Notes: a model not told the origin generated them from the letters alone. 36,908 bases of DNA from an uncultured Verrucomicrobiales bacterium (GCA_903898185.1 CAIUEN010000451.1:1-36908); one strand, 5' to 3'. Positions 1 to 9,763 are shown, counted from the stretch's first letter. Translations and numbers: made by a program.

Positions 1-87
1 GCCGCAATCTCCGCCACGGATTACGCAGAAAGGAAACCTGCTGGACAATTGACTCTTGGTGCAGACCTTTTCAAAAAATCCCTATGT

Positions 88-1146
88 TTACGGGGATGCC
101 TGCAATCCTAGACCCTCCAGTAGCGAAAGTCGGGCTAGCAATGTCTTGCCGCTGGAAGTCGGCATTTGCACCACAACTGCGCGGAGCGCAAGGCTCATTA
201 CCGAATGCACTGTATCCTGCTGAGGCGGCAGCAGTTCAAAAAGAGGCCGCCAATCGGCCTCGTCGCGGGTCAATGCCTGTTTAAATTCGGTGATACGATG
301 GTTGTAGGCGGCCAGTTGGTGCCAGAGCGTCGTTTCGATGAGCCGCCTGAGCGCAGCGCGCAACCAACGCAACAACACCGCCCATTCGACAATGCCGCCG
401 ACATCGGCGGCTTCAATGGCATGTCTCATGTGCAACGACACATCGCCTAGTGCGTCGGCAGGCTTGCCATGTCCAGTGAACTCCGCCGCAGATTCAACGG
501 CCTTAGCGAAATGGTAAAATGTGATGAGCTCTAATGCGGCAGCTTGCCGGATACCATTGTGGGCTTCAAGGTAAGCGGCCTCGTTATTGGCTTGATCGCG
601 ACGTAAGTCTGCCACGAAATTTGCAACCGCGCGAAGATCAGACCATCCTTGTTTGCGCACCAACCGCAGAAAGGCATCACTGGTGGAGAAGAAAAGGCGC
701 CCAGCCCAGTCGTTTGGCTCACTGGCTTGGCCATCCAACGGCCATGTCGCATTTTTGATCCACCTCCGCCAGTCATCCACACGGCTTGCCAAGATGGCGA
801 CGCAGGCAGCAGTCAATGCACGTTTGACTGATTCTATTCCTCCACTGGTGTCGCCTAATGCACGATGAAATTCGAAGGCATTAGAACATAGCTCTCGAAG
901 AGTCTTGCCTTCGGTTTCTTCTAAACGAGCAACATCATTCTCACCGCAAAGTGTAAGCGCGGCCAGTTCGCACGCTTCTAAATATTGTGGCCACATGGCA
1001 CGCTCGGCGGCATCTATTGAGGCAGACGCTTCCGGCACAACCTTGCCCAGAACCTCTGCCCCAAAACAGTTTCGCGCTTGCCTAGCTGCAAGGGCGATAC
1101 ACTCCATACCCCCGACTCCAGCAACGATCTCCTTTGCTGTAATCAT
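88..1146 (-). pseudogene. DEAD/DEAH-type helicase, N-terminal part only (truncated after Walker A)
   Basis: Minus ORF ends ...AVVVQMPTSSGKTLLARLSLLEGLGLQASP*. Walker A is present, then a stop, and no helicase motif is visible in any frame of the remaining 87 nt. The likely start at 1146 overlaps the upstream stop (ATGA) with a GGAGGG SD. Confidence 0.6.
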
Positions 1147-1958
1147 ATCCGCCCTCCTTTCGCCAAGACAAGCGATGGCCATTCAGTTTTTTCAAACGGG
1201 AGGTAGAACCCCAAAAGCCATAGCTCCTGCTTCGCAACGCTTCCATCCAAAGCCACATGCGCACCAGCCAAATCAGATTCACTTTCAGCACGCTTGCCGC
1301 TGACGAGGCAGCCAACGATCAAACAATCGCCGCTATCACCGTATTGTTTAAACGCCGAGGCGAATCGGGAATCGCCTTTTGTTTCCCGCATTTCTCGGAA
1401 ACCAAGCCAAGCGATAAGGGTCTGGCGGCGCGAAGGTTCTGTGAGAAGACGGCGCAATTGGCCGGTCAATGTCTCCTGACCTGCGTTTCCATCCACGCCA
1501 GAAATGACCGCCGGTGGTGATTTCTTCTGCCCCGAGGATTTCACTTCCCCAAAGGCAAAACGGATAGGCTTGTGAGCAGGCAGGTGATAGCCCGGCAAAT
1601 CAGGCCCGGTTGCGTGTCCTTGCTTCTCGCGTTGATCGCGCGAAGTCGGCCATGGAAAAAGGCAGTCGAAGTGATCTTCTAGCACCGTTTCCACAAACGC
1701 CTCACCCACTTCCCAATCGCGTGGCGGAACGCTCTGGGCAGCCTCGGCACGCAAATGTGTGAGAGAAAAGCCTGTGTCCGGCATTCGATCAATATAGCTC
1801 CGAAGAAACTCCGCGCCATCTCCCTCCTTTAGTCTTCCAGCAACGCGTCCCTCGAAATATAAGCGGCAAGTTTCCGCATCACGCCAAGCATAACCATGAC
1901 TCCTAATGCGGTTGGAACCAGTCCGAACATACACTTGTGCGAACGGGGCGTTCATCAA
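1143..1958 (-). CDS. Predicted PD-(D/E)xK-type nuclease / defence-associated protein
   Basis: 271 aa; GPDLPGY...IRFAFGEVKSSGQ resembles a D...ExK nuclease core. Overlaps the neighbouring genes by 4 nt on both sides. Confidence 0.5.
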   Translation of the reverse strand: MMNAPFAQVYVRTGSNRIRSHGYAWRDAETCRLYFEGRVAGRLKEGDGAEFLRSYIDRMPDTGFSLTHLRAEAAQSVPPRDWEVGEAFVETVLEDHFDCLFPWPTSRDQREKQGHATGPDLPGYHLPAHKPIRFAFGEVKSSGQKKSPPAVISGVDGNAGQETLTGQLRRLLTEPSRRQTLIAWLGFREMRETKGDSRFASAFKQYGDSGDCLIVGCLVSGKRAESESDLAGAHVALDGSVAKQELWLLGFYLPFEKTEWPSLVLAKGGRI

Positions 1959-3859
1959 TTTAGATATGAATCAAGTTTTCGCAAAAGATGGGCATATTTG
2001 TCGGCGTTGAGTTCAAGAATATTGGTCGAGATCCAATCCCAACGCTGGACCTCCTGGACCATTCCGGACAAGTTGCTTAGGGGCTGCGGAATCGCAACGA
2101 GCCAATTAAGACGTGCTGCAAGCTCTGGATGACGAGCGAGTTTTAGCGCGTCATCGCGCTCATCCTCTGTTTCGCAGAGAGGGATGACGATGGTTCCGTC
2201 CGATGTGGTTGTTGTGTTCGCAATAACGGATTCCATCTCTTGGATGGAACAATAGCGCACGTCGTAATGGCGGAGGTTGCCGGTTTTTATGTAATGACGG
2301 CGAGCCACGATTGGTCGCGTTTCGAGGTAGTCCTTGATCAGGCTTGCCATTCGTTGTGTTGTGACCGTGGCACGGCGAGCCTCCTCATACGCCTTCTCAA
2401 GATCAACCGAAGTGTGTGGCCACAGGCACAGCCCTCGCGCCCGGCCTCGGTCATATAGAACACGTTTGCCAGAACGCAGTTTTTCCAGCGTGGCACGAAT
2501 CGTCTTTTGGTCATCACCGTCCGATCCCGCCAATGCGCAAACAATGGCATCCTCTGTGGAAACCAAGTCGTTGTCGTCGAGCAGATTTAGAATACCAACG
2601 GTCTTCAGAACCTTGACCTTTTCCGGGTTTTCCGTAGCGAAGCTTTCGACCAGCGAGTCGATCAGGTTCCAATGGCTCCGATAACTCTGCCCAGCCAGGC
2701 GGTGGCCGAGATTGGTGCGAACGTAATCGTAGAAATGGTGAAGCCGGTATGGTTCGGCTTCGGTGAGAGGTTTGGACGCAAAAGCCATCAGACCAAACGG
2801 CTCATTTGAAAGCAGAAAACTAAAGAGAGAACGCTCATTCTGCCCAAAGCGACGGAGAATACGAATGAGGACCGGAAGGACCGTCGGGTGCAACGGATAA
2901 AGCGACGGGGCCAAATCCAGCAGATTCGCAACGGGTGCAGACCCGAACCAACCGAGAGAAACAGTCTGCTTCATCGCCTGTTTCAAGGCGGCCTCTTGGG
3001 ATCTGGGCAACAGGTCTCGATTTACATTCAGCGCCGAACCGATGAGCGTGGCAATCTGTTCAACGGGCTGATTAAAAATGATTTCATCAAAGCGTCCCGC
3101 CACCTTCTCCCATTCGCGCTGGGCCGACTGGTTCAAAAAGTCGGCGTAGGCGTTGAACCCCTGATGAAGCAAGCAAACCACGAACAATGGCTCTTTCCCG
3201 CTGCGGGAAGCCGTCTCAGCTAGGCGTTGAAGCAGAAAAATATCCTGGCGCTGGGGGTGGAGCGAGGCAAACTCCAAGAACTTTCCAAGCTCGTCCATGA
3301 TCAACATCAGCCCTTTGCCTTTTCCATCAGCGATAAGGCGTGAGTTGACTTCGACTATGGTTTCCAGGACCTGGTCATCGGTGGGTTCTTGGTCACCGTC
3401 CAACAGGCGTTGCACTCCAACGGCGATTGGAGCTTTTTGACCACGTTCATATTTTGCAATCAGGGCTCGACGGAGCGATTTAAGGATGGAAGTGCCCAAC
3501 GGTTCACGGGAACAGGTCACCAACACGGGGAGGAAATTCGGATTCTTGGCACCGAATTTGTGAAATTCGAGTGATGACCACAGGCGTGAAGGGAATGCTT
3601 GGTTGTTGCCAGCAAACCAGTGCGCGAGGAGAAGCGCAAAGCTGGATTTGCCCGATCCATAATCTCCCGTCATTCGCCAAGCGCGCTGGCCCGAGCCGGG
3701 GTGAAGTCCTCCCGCAAGTCGTTCCAGGCAGGTCCGGGTGAAATCGGTTAAGACATAGCCCGTGAATGCGGTGGGGTCTTCGAAATCGCGGTCGAGCTGG
3801 GTCGAACGAAAATATCTGGTTTTAACATCGAACAAGTCGGAGATGCGCTTCTCACCCAT
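1955..3859 (-). CDS. Large P-loop ATPase (BrxC/defence-ATPase-like)
   Basis: 634 aa; Walker A GDYGSGKSS and Walker B-like KGLMLIMDELGKFLE. Confidence 0.65.
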   Translation of the reverse strand: MGEKRISDLFDVKTRYFRSTQLDRDFEDPTAFTGYVLTDFTRTCLERLAGGLHPGSGQRAWRMTGDYGSGKSSFALLLAHWFAGNNQAFPSRLWSSLEFHKFGAKNPNFLPVLVTCSREPLGTSILKSLRRALIAKYERGQKAPIAVGVQRLLDGDQEPTDDQVLETIVEVNSRLIADGKGKGLMLIMDELGKFLEFASLHPQRQDIFLLQRLAETASRSGKEPLFVVCLLHQGFNAYADFLNQSAQREWEKVAGRFDEIIFNQPVEQIATLIGSALNVNRDLLPRSQEAALKQAMKQTVSLGWFGSAPVANLLDLAPSLYPLHPTVLPVLIRILRRFGQNERSLFSFLLSNEPFGLMAFASKPLTEAEPYRLHHFYDYVRTNLGHRLAGQSYRSHWNLIDSLVESFATENPEKVKVLKTVGILNLLDDNDLVSTEDAIVCALAGSDGDDQKTIRATLEKLRSGKRVLYDRGRARGLCLWPHTSVDLEKAYEEARRATVTTQRMASLIKDYLETRPIVARRHYIKTGNLRHYDVRYCSIQEMESVIANTTTTSDGTIVIPLCETEDERDDALKLARHPELAARLNWLVAIPQPLSNLSGMVQEVQRWDWISTNILELNADKYAHLLRKLDSYLN

Positions 3860-4793
3860 AAACGACCTCCGTGGAATAGACTTTCTTTAGCAAATCAATG
3901 CCGTCCCGCTTGCCCGTGCGCTGCACTTGTTGGATGTTCGCGCCTTCTGCGTACCTCATAAATCCCCGCGTTTGTTTTTCGAGAAGCTCCAGGCGGGACC
4001 GAATGTCCTCATCCGGTAGTTTGAAAATCTGGCCTGGGCTTCCGTGACCATGGGCGATTTGCTGAAATGTGATCGTCCCGTCATTCGCATGGCGTTTCTG
4101 CCAGAAATCGTTCAGGCAATAAAGAAACAGCTCCGGAGTGATTTCAGGTTTTTCTTCTCGGCGAAATATGTAGATTGGCTCGCGCCGCCCTGCAGACTGA
4201 TCTAGTTCGCGGTCTCCAATTTTGAGGATAAGTTCCAATTCCACGAGAGGACAATCGAGATTATCCTCCTGCACCTCGCCCTTGCGTCCGCGAGTTGGGA
4301 CATATGTGTGCAGGAATGTTTCAAAATGCTGTTCCAACGTGACGGGGGAGTGTTTGGTGTCCTGTTTTGCCGCCTCCTGCTGCAACGCCTTCATAACCCT
4401 GGTCTGCGTCATTTCTGGATCTTGCCACCGATTCAGCAGGAAATCCCAAGCGAATAACGGGTTTTCGATATTCGTCGAGAGATTCCAGTGGATCAACCAA
4501 AGCGTTCGGACATCTTCGAGAAAAGGGTCGAGATTGCCGTCGCCAAGGATTTGATGCCCAATTTCAGTGGGCTCGTGGCCGCCGCCTGCCACCGCCGCCT
4601 GGATCATGCCGGACGCGTGTGCCCAAAACTTGATGGAGCGCACCATGTTTTTTCCGACGCCCAATTCCACCATCGCGTGTTGTTCCTCCGCAAATAGTTT
4701 TGGATCATGGCTGAGGCCCTGCACGGCCTTGGGCAACCATGTGTAACGGCAGGGGAAAGATTCATGCCCCGCGATTCGATAATTGTTAGCCAC
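3852..4793 (-). CDS. DUF4007 family protein
   Basis: 313 aa; (I)AGHESFPCRYTWLPKAVQGL...AMVELGVGKNMVRSIKFWAHASG matches the DUF4007 signature; GTG start; overlaps the ATPase gene. Confidence 0.75.
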   Translation of the reverse strand: MANNYRIAGHESFPCRYTWLPKAVQGLSHDPKLFAEEQHAMVELGVGKNMVRSIKFWAHASGMIQAAVAGGGHEPTEIGHQILGDGNLDPFLEDVRTLWLIHWNLSTNIENPLFAWDFLLNRWQDPEMTQTRVMKALQQEAAKQDTKHSPVTLEQHFETFLHTYVPTRGRKGEVQEDNLDCPLVELELILKIGDRELDQSAGRREPIYIFRREEKPEITPELFLYCLNDFWQKRHANDGTITFQQIAHGHGSPGQIFKLPDEDIRSRLELLEKQTRGFMRYAEGANIQQVQRTGKRDGIDLLKKVYSTEVVYG

Positions 4794-4867
4794 TTCCAGA
4801 CGGTTTTGACGCGCATAGGGTTGCCGGTTTCTCGGAGATTGTAAAGGGGATCGTTTGGCGATGCATC

Positions 4868-5257
4868 GAAATCGCCAATCTTCAAAACGATTGCAATAAG
4901 CCGTTTTAGCTTCCGGTGGTAGAAAAGAAGGTCGAGGTAATAATCACGTCCGTCGATCTGCACACGACGGAGATGGGACCAACTCAATTTTGCACACACT
5001 GCGTGCAAAATCTTCGGGTCCGGGAAAGTCTCCGCAAAACGGGCCATGTTCGCCAAGTTTCGCTCTGAAAATCCGCGCCCAAACTCGAGTGCCAATTTTC
5101 CACTCAGCGTGTGGAAAATCTTTTCGCCGTAACCGGCCCGTTGCTCTTTGAGGATGTCCATGCGAATACGCGCGCCGATTTGCCAGTAGAGAATTACCAG
5201 AGCGGAATTGATGTTATGCGCAACTGTCCCGCGCGTGGCAAGAATCAGTGTGCGCAT
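4868..5257 (-). pseudogene. DUF1016 / YhcG-type PD-(D/E)xK nuclease remnant with internal deletion
   Basis: N-part INSALVILYWQIGARIRMDILKEQRAGYGEKIFHTLSGKLALEFGRGFSERNLANMARFAETFPD...LSWSH joins directly to IDGRDYYLDLLFYHRKLKRLIAIVLKIGDF. The central region is missing and the Glu expected in AIELK is Val. Confidence 0.75.
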
Positions 5258-5393
5258 GGCTTGGCAGCTTCAGCACCCCCTTTTAAGGCGGGAAACCTCA
5301 CTCCGCAAGGAATTGAGAAAATCGAGAACCTCTGAGTTAAATTGTATCGACGAATCAAGCGCGGCTTGCTACAGTGTGGTAAATATAAGTCAG

Positions 5394-6971
5394 ATGTTTG
5401 GCGCTCTTAAACGACTTTTTTCAAAAACGGGCAAATCCGTGAGCGAATCGGGGAATGTCCCGGTTCGCCCCTCATCGCCTCGCGCTTCCTCGACGGGTGG
5501 TGTCGGCATGCAGGGGACGCCAGGCAAGGTTGTCGAGCCTGCCCGCTCTTCAACATCAACGCAAACCTCTGTTTTGCAGCGGGCTTCGACGGCAGACTCG
5601 CCGTCACAGTCGGTTCCGGCCCAGCGAACCACACCCGTGACGACGGTAAGGGCCTTCGTGCGCCTGCCATTGGAACCGATCCTGGCCCGTATGCCGACGA
5701 CCCTGACCGCCCTTGTGCGTCGGCCCGAAACGCGCGAAATCGCCATTCCTCTGCCGGTCATTACGGCTCAGCTCAGCACCGGAACGGTGCGCGTTACATT
5801 TGGAGAATTTCGCAAATTTGGTCCCGATGGCACGTTTGCCGACAATCCGGCCCACGACCAAGTTGTCATCGAATTACCGTTGCGCGATGTTCTGGCGCGG
5901 GTAAGCCCTCAGTTGCTTCAACGCCGGATGCAGCGCCGAGTGGTCGTGCCGGAGTCGGTCACCAGCATTTTTGAGCCGGCGGCAATAGTCGGTCAGCAAT
6001 CCGCTGCCGTTTCTTCAAGAGCTCCTGCAGCTCAACCAGTTGCCGGTTTCTCTGGCGTGGCTGCCGATCGCACGCCAGTCGCGCCTGCCCCTGCTCCTCC
6101 GCCGCCTTCTGCGCCACAGGAATCTCCCTCGCTTAGTCTGGTTGTTTCCACTGTCAGCGCTGCCTGGCCCGACCGTGTTCGCGCCGAGATCGACCAATAT
6201 GGACTTCAGCAGGCGGCGTTGGTAATGCCGATAAATCGACTGGAACCGGCGGTCAAATCAGGACGGGTAACCTTCGAGTGGGCGGAGCTGGCTCTCTGGC
6301 TTAAACCGGGGCTGCCGCCCGATGTGACGCCCGACCCGACAGCCTGGGTGGATCTGCCACTTAACATTGTCGCGCCCCTGTTCTTGTCGCGCTTGGGCGG
6401 AACAGTCAAACCCCGAAAAAAAGCGGCGTCGGTCGAGAACATGCCGGATCTCTTCACAGGCAAGGCGGACGTGCCGTCCACAGTGCTGCCCCCTGCTCAC
6501 TCAATGCCGTCAAACATTGCGGATCTGGTTCCCCAGTCGGTGCCGTTCGTTCCCAAGCAGGCTCCTGCCCCCGAGGTTAAAACCGATTCTGTCACCGAAA
6601 TTCTGAGCGGGCTCTTCAAGTCCGACTGGTCGCCATTTGAGTTGGTTAACAAAACTGCCTGCCTTGTCGGAACAGTGGGGGCGCTCCTGGCTACCAAAGA
6701 TGGGCTGCTGGTGGCTGACAAGCTCCCCCCACATCTCAATCCCGAGACGGTGAGCGCGTTTCTGCCTCAGATGTTCACCCGGATGGACCACTACTCCACG
6801 GAATTGCAGTTGGGACCTTTGAGCTCCCTGACACTGATGCTGGGCGCGGTGCCCTGCATGATCTTGGATGCGGGCGCTCTTTACTTGATCGTGCTGGGGC
6901 GGGCTGGAGAGCAACTTCCCACGCTTCATGTTCATCAAATCGCGGCCGCATTGGCCAAACGAACTTCCTAG
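5394..6971 (+). CDS. Pro/Ala/Ser-rich protein with duplicated N-terminal module and C-terminal roadblock/LC7-like domain
   Basis: Likely start MFGALKRLF at 5394 (the ORF track starts earlier). C-terminus FELVNKTACLVGTVGALLATKDGLLVADKLPP...LGPLSSLTLMLGAVPCMILDAGALYLIVLGRAGEQLP is roadblock-like. Followed closely by the MglA-like gene. Confidence 0.7.
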   Translation: MFGALKRLFSKTGKSVSESGNVPVRPSSPRASSTGGVGMQGTPGKVVEPARSSTSTQTSVLQRASTADSPSQSVPAQRTTPVTTVRAFVRLPLEPILARMPTTLTALVRRPETREIAIPLPVITAQLSTGTVRVTFGEFRKFGPDGTFADNPAHDQVVIELPLRDVLARVSPQLLQRRMQRRVVVPESVTSIFEPAAIVGQQSAAVSSRAPAAQPVAGFSGVAADRTPVAPAPAPPPPSAPQESPSLSLVVSTVSAAWPDRVRAEIDQYGLQQAALVMPINRLEPAVKSGRVTFEWAELALWLKPGLPPDVTPDPTAWVDLPLNIVAPLFLSRLGGTVKPRKKAASVENMPDLFTGKADVPSTVLPPAHSMPSNIADLVPQSVPFVPKQAPAPEVKTDSVTEILSGLFKSDWSPFELVNKTACLVGTVGALLATKDGLLVADKLPPHLNPETVSAFLPQMFTRMDHYSTELQLGPLSSLTLMLGAVPCMILDAGALYLIVLGRAGEQLPTLHVHQIAAALAKRTS

Positions 6972-6979
6972 ATCACACT

Positions 6980-7591
6980 ATGGCCATCATCAATCAAGCC
7001 ACCAAAGAACTTCAGGTCAAGATCGTCTATTACGGCCCGGGAAAGGGCGGCAAGACCACCAACCTGGAACAAGTCCACGCCCACGTTCAAAACGTGCGCG
7101 AGAAAGGCAAGCTCGTCTCCCTGGCCACCAATGCGGACCGCACTCTTTTCTTTGACTTCCTGCCCATTGAGGCGGTCGCCATCAAGGGGTTTCGCACCAA
7201 GTTCCAGCTCTACACCGTGCCGGGCCAGGTCATATACAACACCACCCGCCAGTTGGTCTTGCGCGGGGTGGACGGCGTCATTTTTGTCGCCGACTCGCAG
7301 TATGAAAAAATGGCCGAGAACGTCGATAGCTTCCGCAACCTGGAGGAGAACCTGGCCGCCCTCAAACTCAACCTGGCTGACATCCCTTACGTGCTTCAGT
7401 ATAATAAACGCGATGTGCCCAGCGCCGCGCCGGTTGAATACATGGAATACCTGCTGAACAATCGCGATGTCGAAGCGCCCTCGTTCGTGTCGGTGGCGGC
7501 AAAGTGCGAAGGCGTGTTCGAGTCTCTGAACATGATCACGCGAATGCTTCTCAACAAGTTCATCAACGAAAACTCCCGCAATTCGGCATGA
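6980..7591 (+). CDS. MglA-like small Ras-family GTPase
   Basis: 203 aa; KIVYYGPGKGGKTTNLEQVH (P-loop), TVPGQVIYNTTRQLVLRGVDGVIFVADSQ, QYNKRD. Confidence 0.92.
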   Translation: MAIINQATKELQVKIVYYGPGKGGKTTNLEQVHAHVQNVREKGKLVSLATNADRTLFFDFLPIEAVAIKGFRTKFQLYTVPGQVIYNTTRQLVLRGVDGVIFVADSQYEKMAENVDSFRNLEENLAALKLNLADIPYVLQYNKRDVPSAAPVEYMEYLLNNRDVEAPSFVSVAAKCEGVFESLNMITRMLLNKFINENSRNSA

Positions 7592-7594
7592 CCT

Positions 7595-8074
7595 ATGGCT
7601 ACGCTCCCACCATTGACTGAAGAAGATGTCCAACTCATTGACAAAACCCTGGACGAACTCCTGAGCAAAACCGAGGCGACAGCCGCCTTCATCATTGACA
7701 AAGGGGGGCCGCTGCTAAGCCAGCGCGGCCAGATCGGCCAGATGGACACCACGGCCGTCGCGGCTCTGGCCGCAGGCTCATTTTCCGCCACCCAGGCCAT
7801 CGCCGAGCGCGTCGGCGAAACCAATTTCAACAGCATTTACCAGCAGGGCGACCAGAGCAGCATTTTTGTTGTCAGCATCGACGACAACCTGTTGTTGATT
7901 GTTATTTTCAAAGCCACCCTGAGTGTCGGCGTCATTAAACATTACGCCAAGAGCGGAATCATCGCCATCGCCCAGCAGTTGGAGTGCGCCCGCAAGAGAT
8001 CCCCAAACGTCCACATGGATATGGTCGCGATGGAGAACATTGAGACAAACGTCTTCCGCAAGAAGGCGGATTGA
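7595..8074 (+). CDS. Roadblock/LC7 domain protein (MglB-like)
   Basis: 159 aa; AAFIIDKGGPLLSQRGQIGQMDTTAVAALAAGSFSATQAIAERVGE; immediately downstream of the MglA-like gene. Confidence 0.8.
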   Translation: MATLPPLTEEDVQLIDKTLDELLSKTEATAAFIIDKGGPLLSQRGQIGQMDTTAVAALAAGSFSATQAIAERVGETNFNSIYQQGDQSSIFVVSIDDNLLLIVIFKATLSVGVIKHYAKSGIIAIAQQLECARKRSPNVHMDMVAMENIETNVFRKKAD

Positions 8075-8152
8075 ATACAATATCGAACAAGGAATTTCCC
8101 TTTTGCGTGTATTCCGTGGTTCCTTTTCCCCTCACAATGAGAGGTTTTCCCT

Positions 8153-9763
8153 TTGAATATTCGACTTGCCACCGCTGACGACGCTTCCAGGTGGCTTGAG
8201 CTATTTCGAGCAACCTTCGGCGAGCAGCATCCCGCCAGAACCGTTTATAGTGAGAGTTGGATCGCTGAACAGTTGATCCCGCTCTCGGGTCATGAAACAT
8301 GGGTTTCGGAAAGCTCCAGTCGGCTGGAAAGCTCTGTTTCGTTTCTAACTCCTTCGTCTAAAGTTGCGGCGGGGCCGATCATCAATCTTGGGCGCAATCT
8401 TCATCGTTCGGAAAGCATCGTCAATGGCAGCGCGGAGACCTTGCTCAATGCCATTAACGAGATCGCCGCTCAGCGGTTCCAGTCGGTGGTTACGCGCATT
8501 CAGGCGCATGGTAATTCACAGCAGATTCTTTACGAGAATGCCGGCTACGTGTGTGTGGGGTTCCAGCCACTCAAGCACCAGTTGCAGAACCGGGTTGGGA
8601 TGCTTTTTTACATGCGTCCGGAGGCAGACTGGGTGCGCTCGAATCCGCGAAGCGTTGTTTCGCAGGCTTTCCCCGAGGTGGCGGAGTTGGCGACCATTGT
8701 CCTGAGTCGATTGCGTCTGCCGACACCGCGAATCATCGCCGATGACATCATCGGATACCCGCTGCAGACTGATTTGACGATCACTTCGTCCACATTCGAA
8801 AGCTTCGAAGAGAGTCGCGAGCAGTCGCGGAATTCCAATCCGCCCATCGAGATTTTCAGCCCGTTCAACATGGGCCACGGACTGATGCGGATTTCCAGCT
8901 CGCAGCCGTGTAGGGCGCTCTTGTGCGTGGACCACGAACGAACGGTCGGTGGTCTGCTTTTTCGATTCGACGAGATGGACAAGTGCGCCCGTATTGTGGA
9001 CGCCTTCGCCACCGACGGCATGTCGATGGGGGCGATGTTGGCTCGGACATTGAAGCTGGCGGAAGACCATCTGGGCGCGGTTTACACAGAGGTGGATTTG
9101 TTGTCCACCGCGTCGCGATTGCTCAAGACGACCGAGCAATTGGGTTTTGTGCCGGTAGCCTACCTGCCCGGATTCGGATGGCGCAAGGATGCTCGTGTCG
9201 ATATGGTCAAATTGGCAAAGTTCAACATGCCCTATTCGGCGGAGACAAGCGACTTGACCAGGCATGCGCATGGAATCGTGGAGATCGTTGATCGGTGCTT
9301 CGACAATCAACGGATGGGGCTGGCCACCATCAAGCTGTTGCGTCCCCTGGCCATGTTCGCCGGATTGGGCGATGGGGAGATGAGAAAGATTTTGCGTCTG
9401 TTTACTCAAAGATTTTATCGCGTTGGAGAACGGGTGTTTGCTAAAGGGGACAACAGCAATGAGGCATACATCGTGTTGCGCGGGCAGATCGACATCTTGC
9501 TGGAGCCGAACTCGGAGCCGGTCGCGTCGTTATCCAACGGAAAGATTTTTGGCGAACTGGCGTTTTTGGACGGAGGCCCAAGGAGCACATTTGCCATCGC
9601 CGCCCAGCCAAGCATTCTGCTGGTTGTCCAACAGGCTGCGTTCTTGGAACTGACGCGCCGGGAGCCATCGTTGGGCATGGTCGTGATGCGCAATATTGCG
9701 GTGGACCTCACAGGCAAGCTTCGTGCGGCGGACGTTGCCATTGCCACGCACAGATCCGGGTAG
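8153..9763 (+). CDS. GNAT-like acetyltransferase region(s) fused to a C-terminal cyclic nucleotide-binding domain
   Basis: 536 aa; N-terminal MNIRLATADDASRWLELFRATF and ILYENAGYVCVGF are GNAT-like. C-terminal FYRVGERVFAKGDNSNEAYIVLRGQIDIL...GKIFGELAFLDGGPRSTFAIAAQPSILLVV is CNBD-like. TTG start. Confidence 0.75.
   Translation: MNIRLATADDASRWLELFRATFGEQHPARTVYSESWIAEQLIPLSGHETWVSESSSRLESSVSFLTPSSKVAAGPIINLGRNLHRSESIVNGSAETLLNAINEIAAQRFQSVVTRIQAHGNSQQILYENAGYVCVGFQPLKHQLQNRVGMLFYMRPEADWVRSNPRSVVSQAFPEVAELATIVLSRLRLPTPRIIADDIIGYPLQTDLTITSSTFESFEESREQSRNSNPPIEIFSPFNMGHGLMRISSSQPCRALLCVDHERTVGGLLFRFDEMDKCARIVDAFATDGMSMGAMLARTLKLAEDHLGAVYTEVDLLSTASRLLKTTEQLGFVPVAYLPGFGWRKDARVDMVKLAKFNMPYSAETSDLTRHAHGIVEIVDRCFDNQRMGLATIKLLRPLAMFAGLGDGEMRKILRLFTQRFYRVGERVFAKGDNSNEAYIVLRGQIDILLEPNSEPVASLSNGKIFGELAFLDGGPRSTFAIAAQPSILLVVQQAAFLELTRREPSLGMVVMRNIAVDLTGKLRAADVAIATHRSG

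Noticed and set aside
6968-7633. 221-aa minus ORF opposite the MglA-like gene
   Set aside because: Fully antisense to a strongly recognisable GTPase; no family resemblance.
8516-9409. 297-aa minus ORF
   Set aside because: Shadow ORF of the GNAT/CNBD gene; His/Gln/Arg-rich composition typical of antisense frames.
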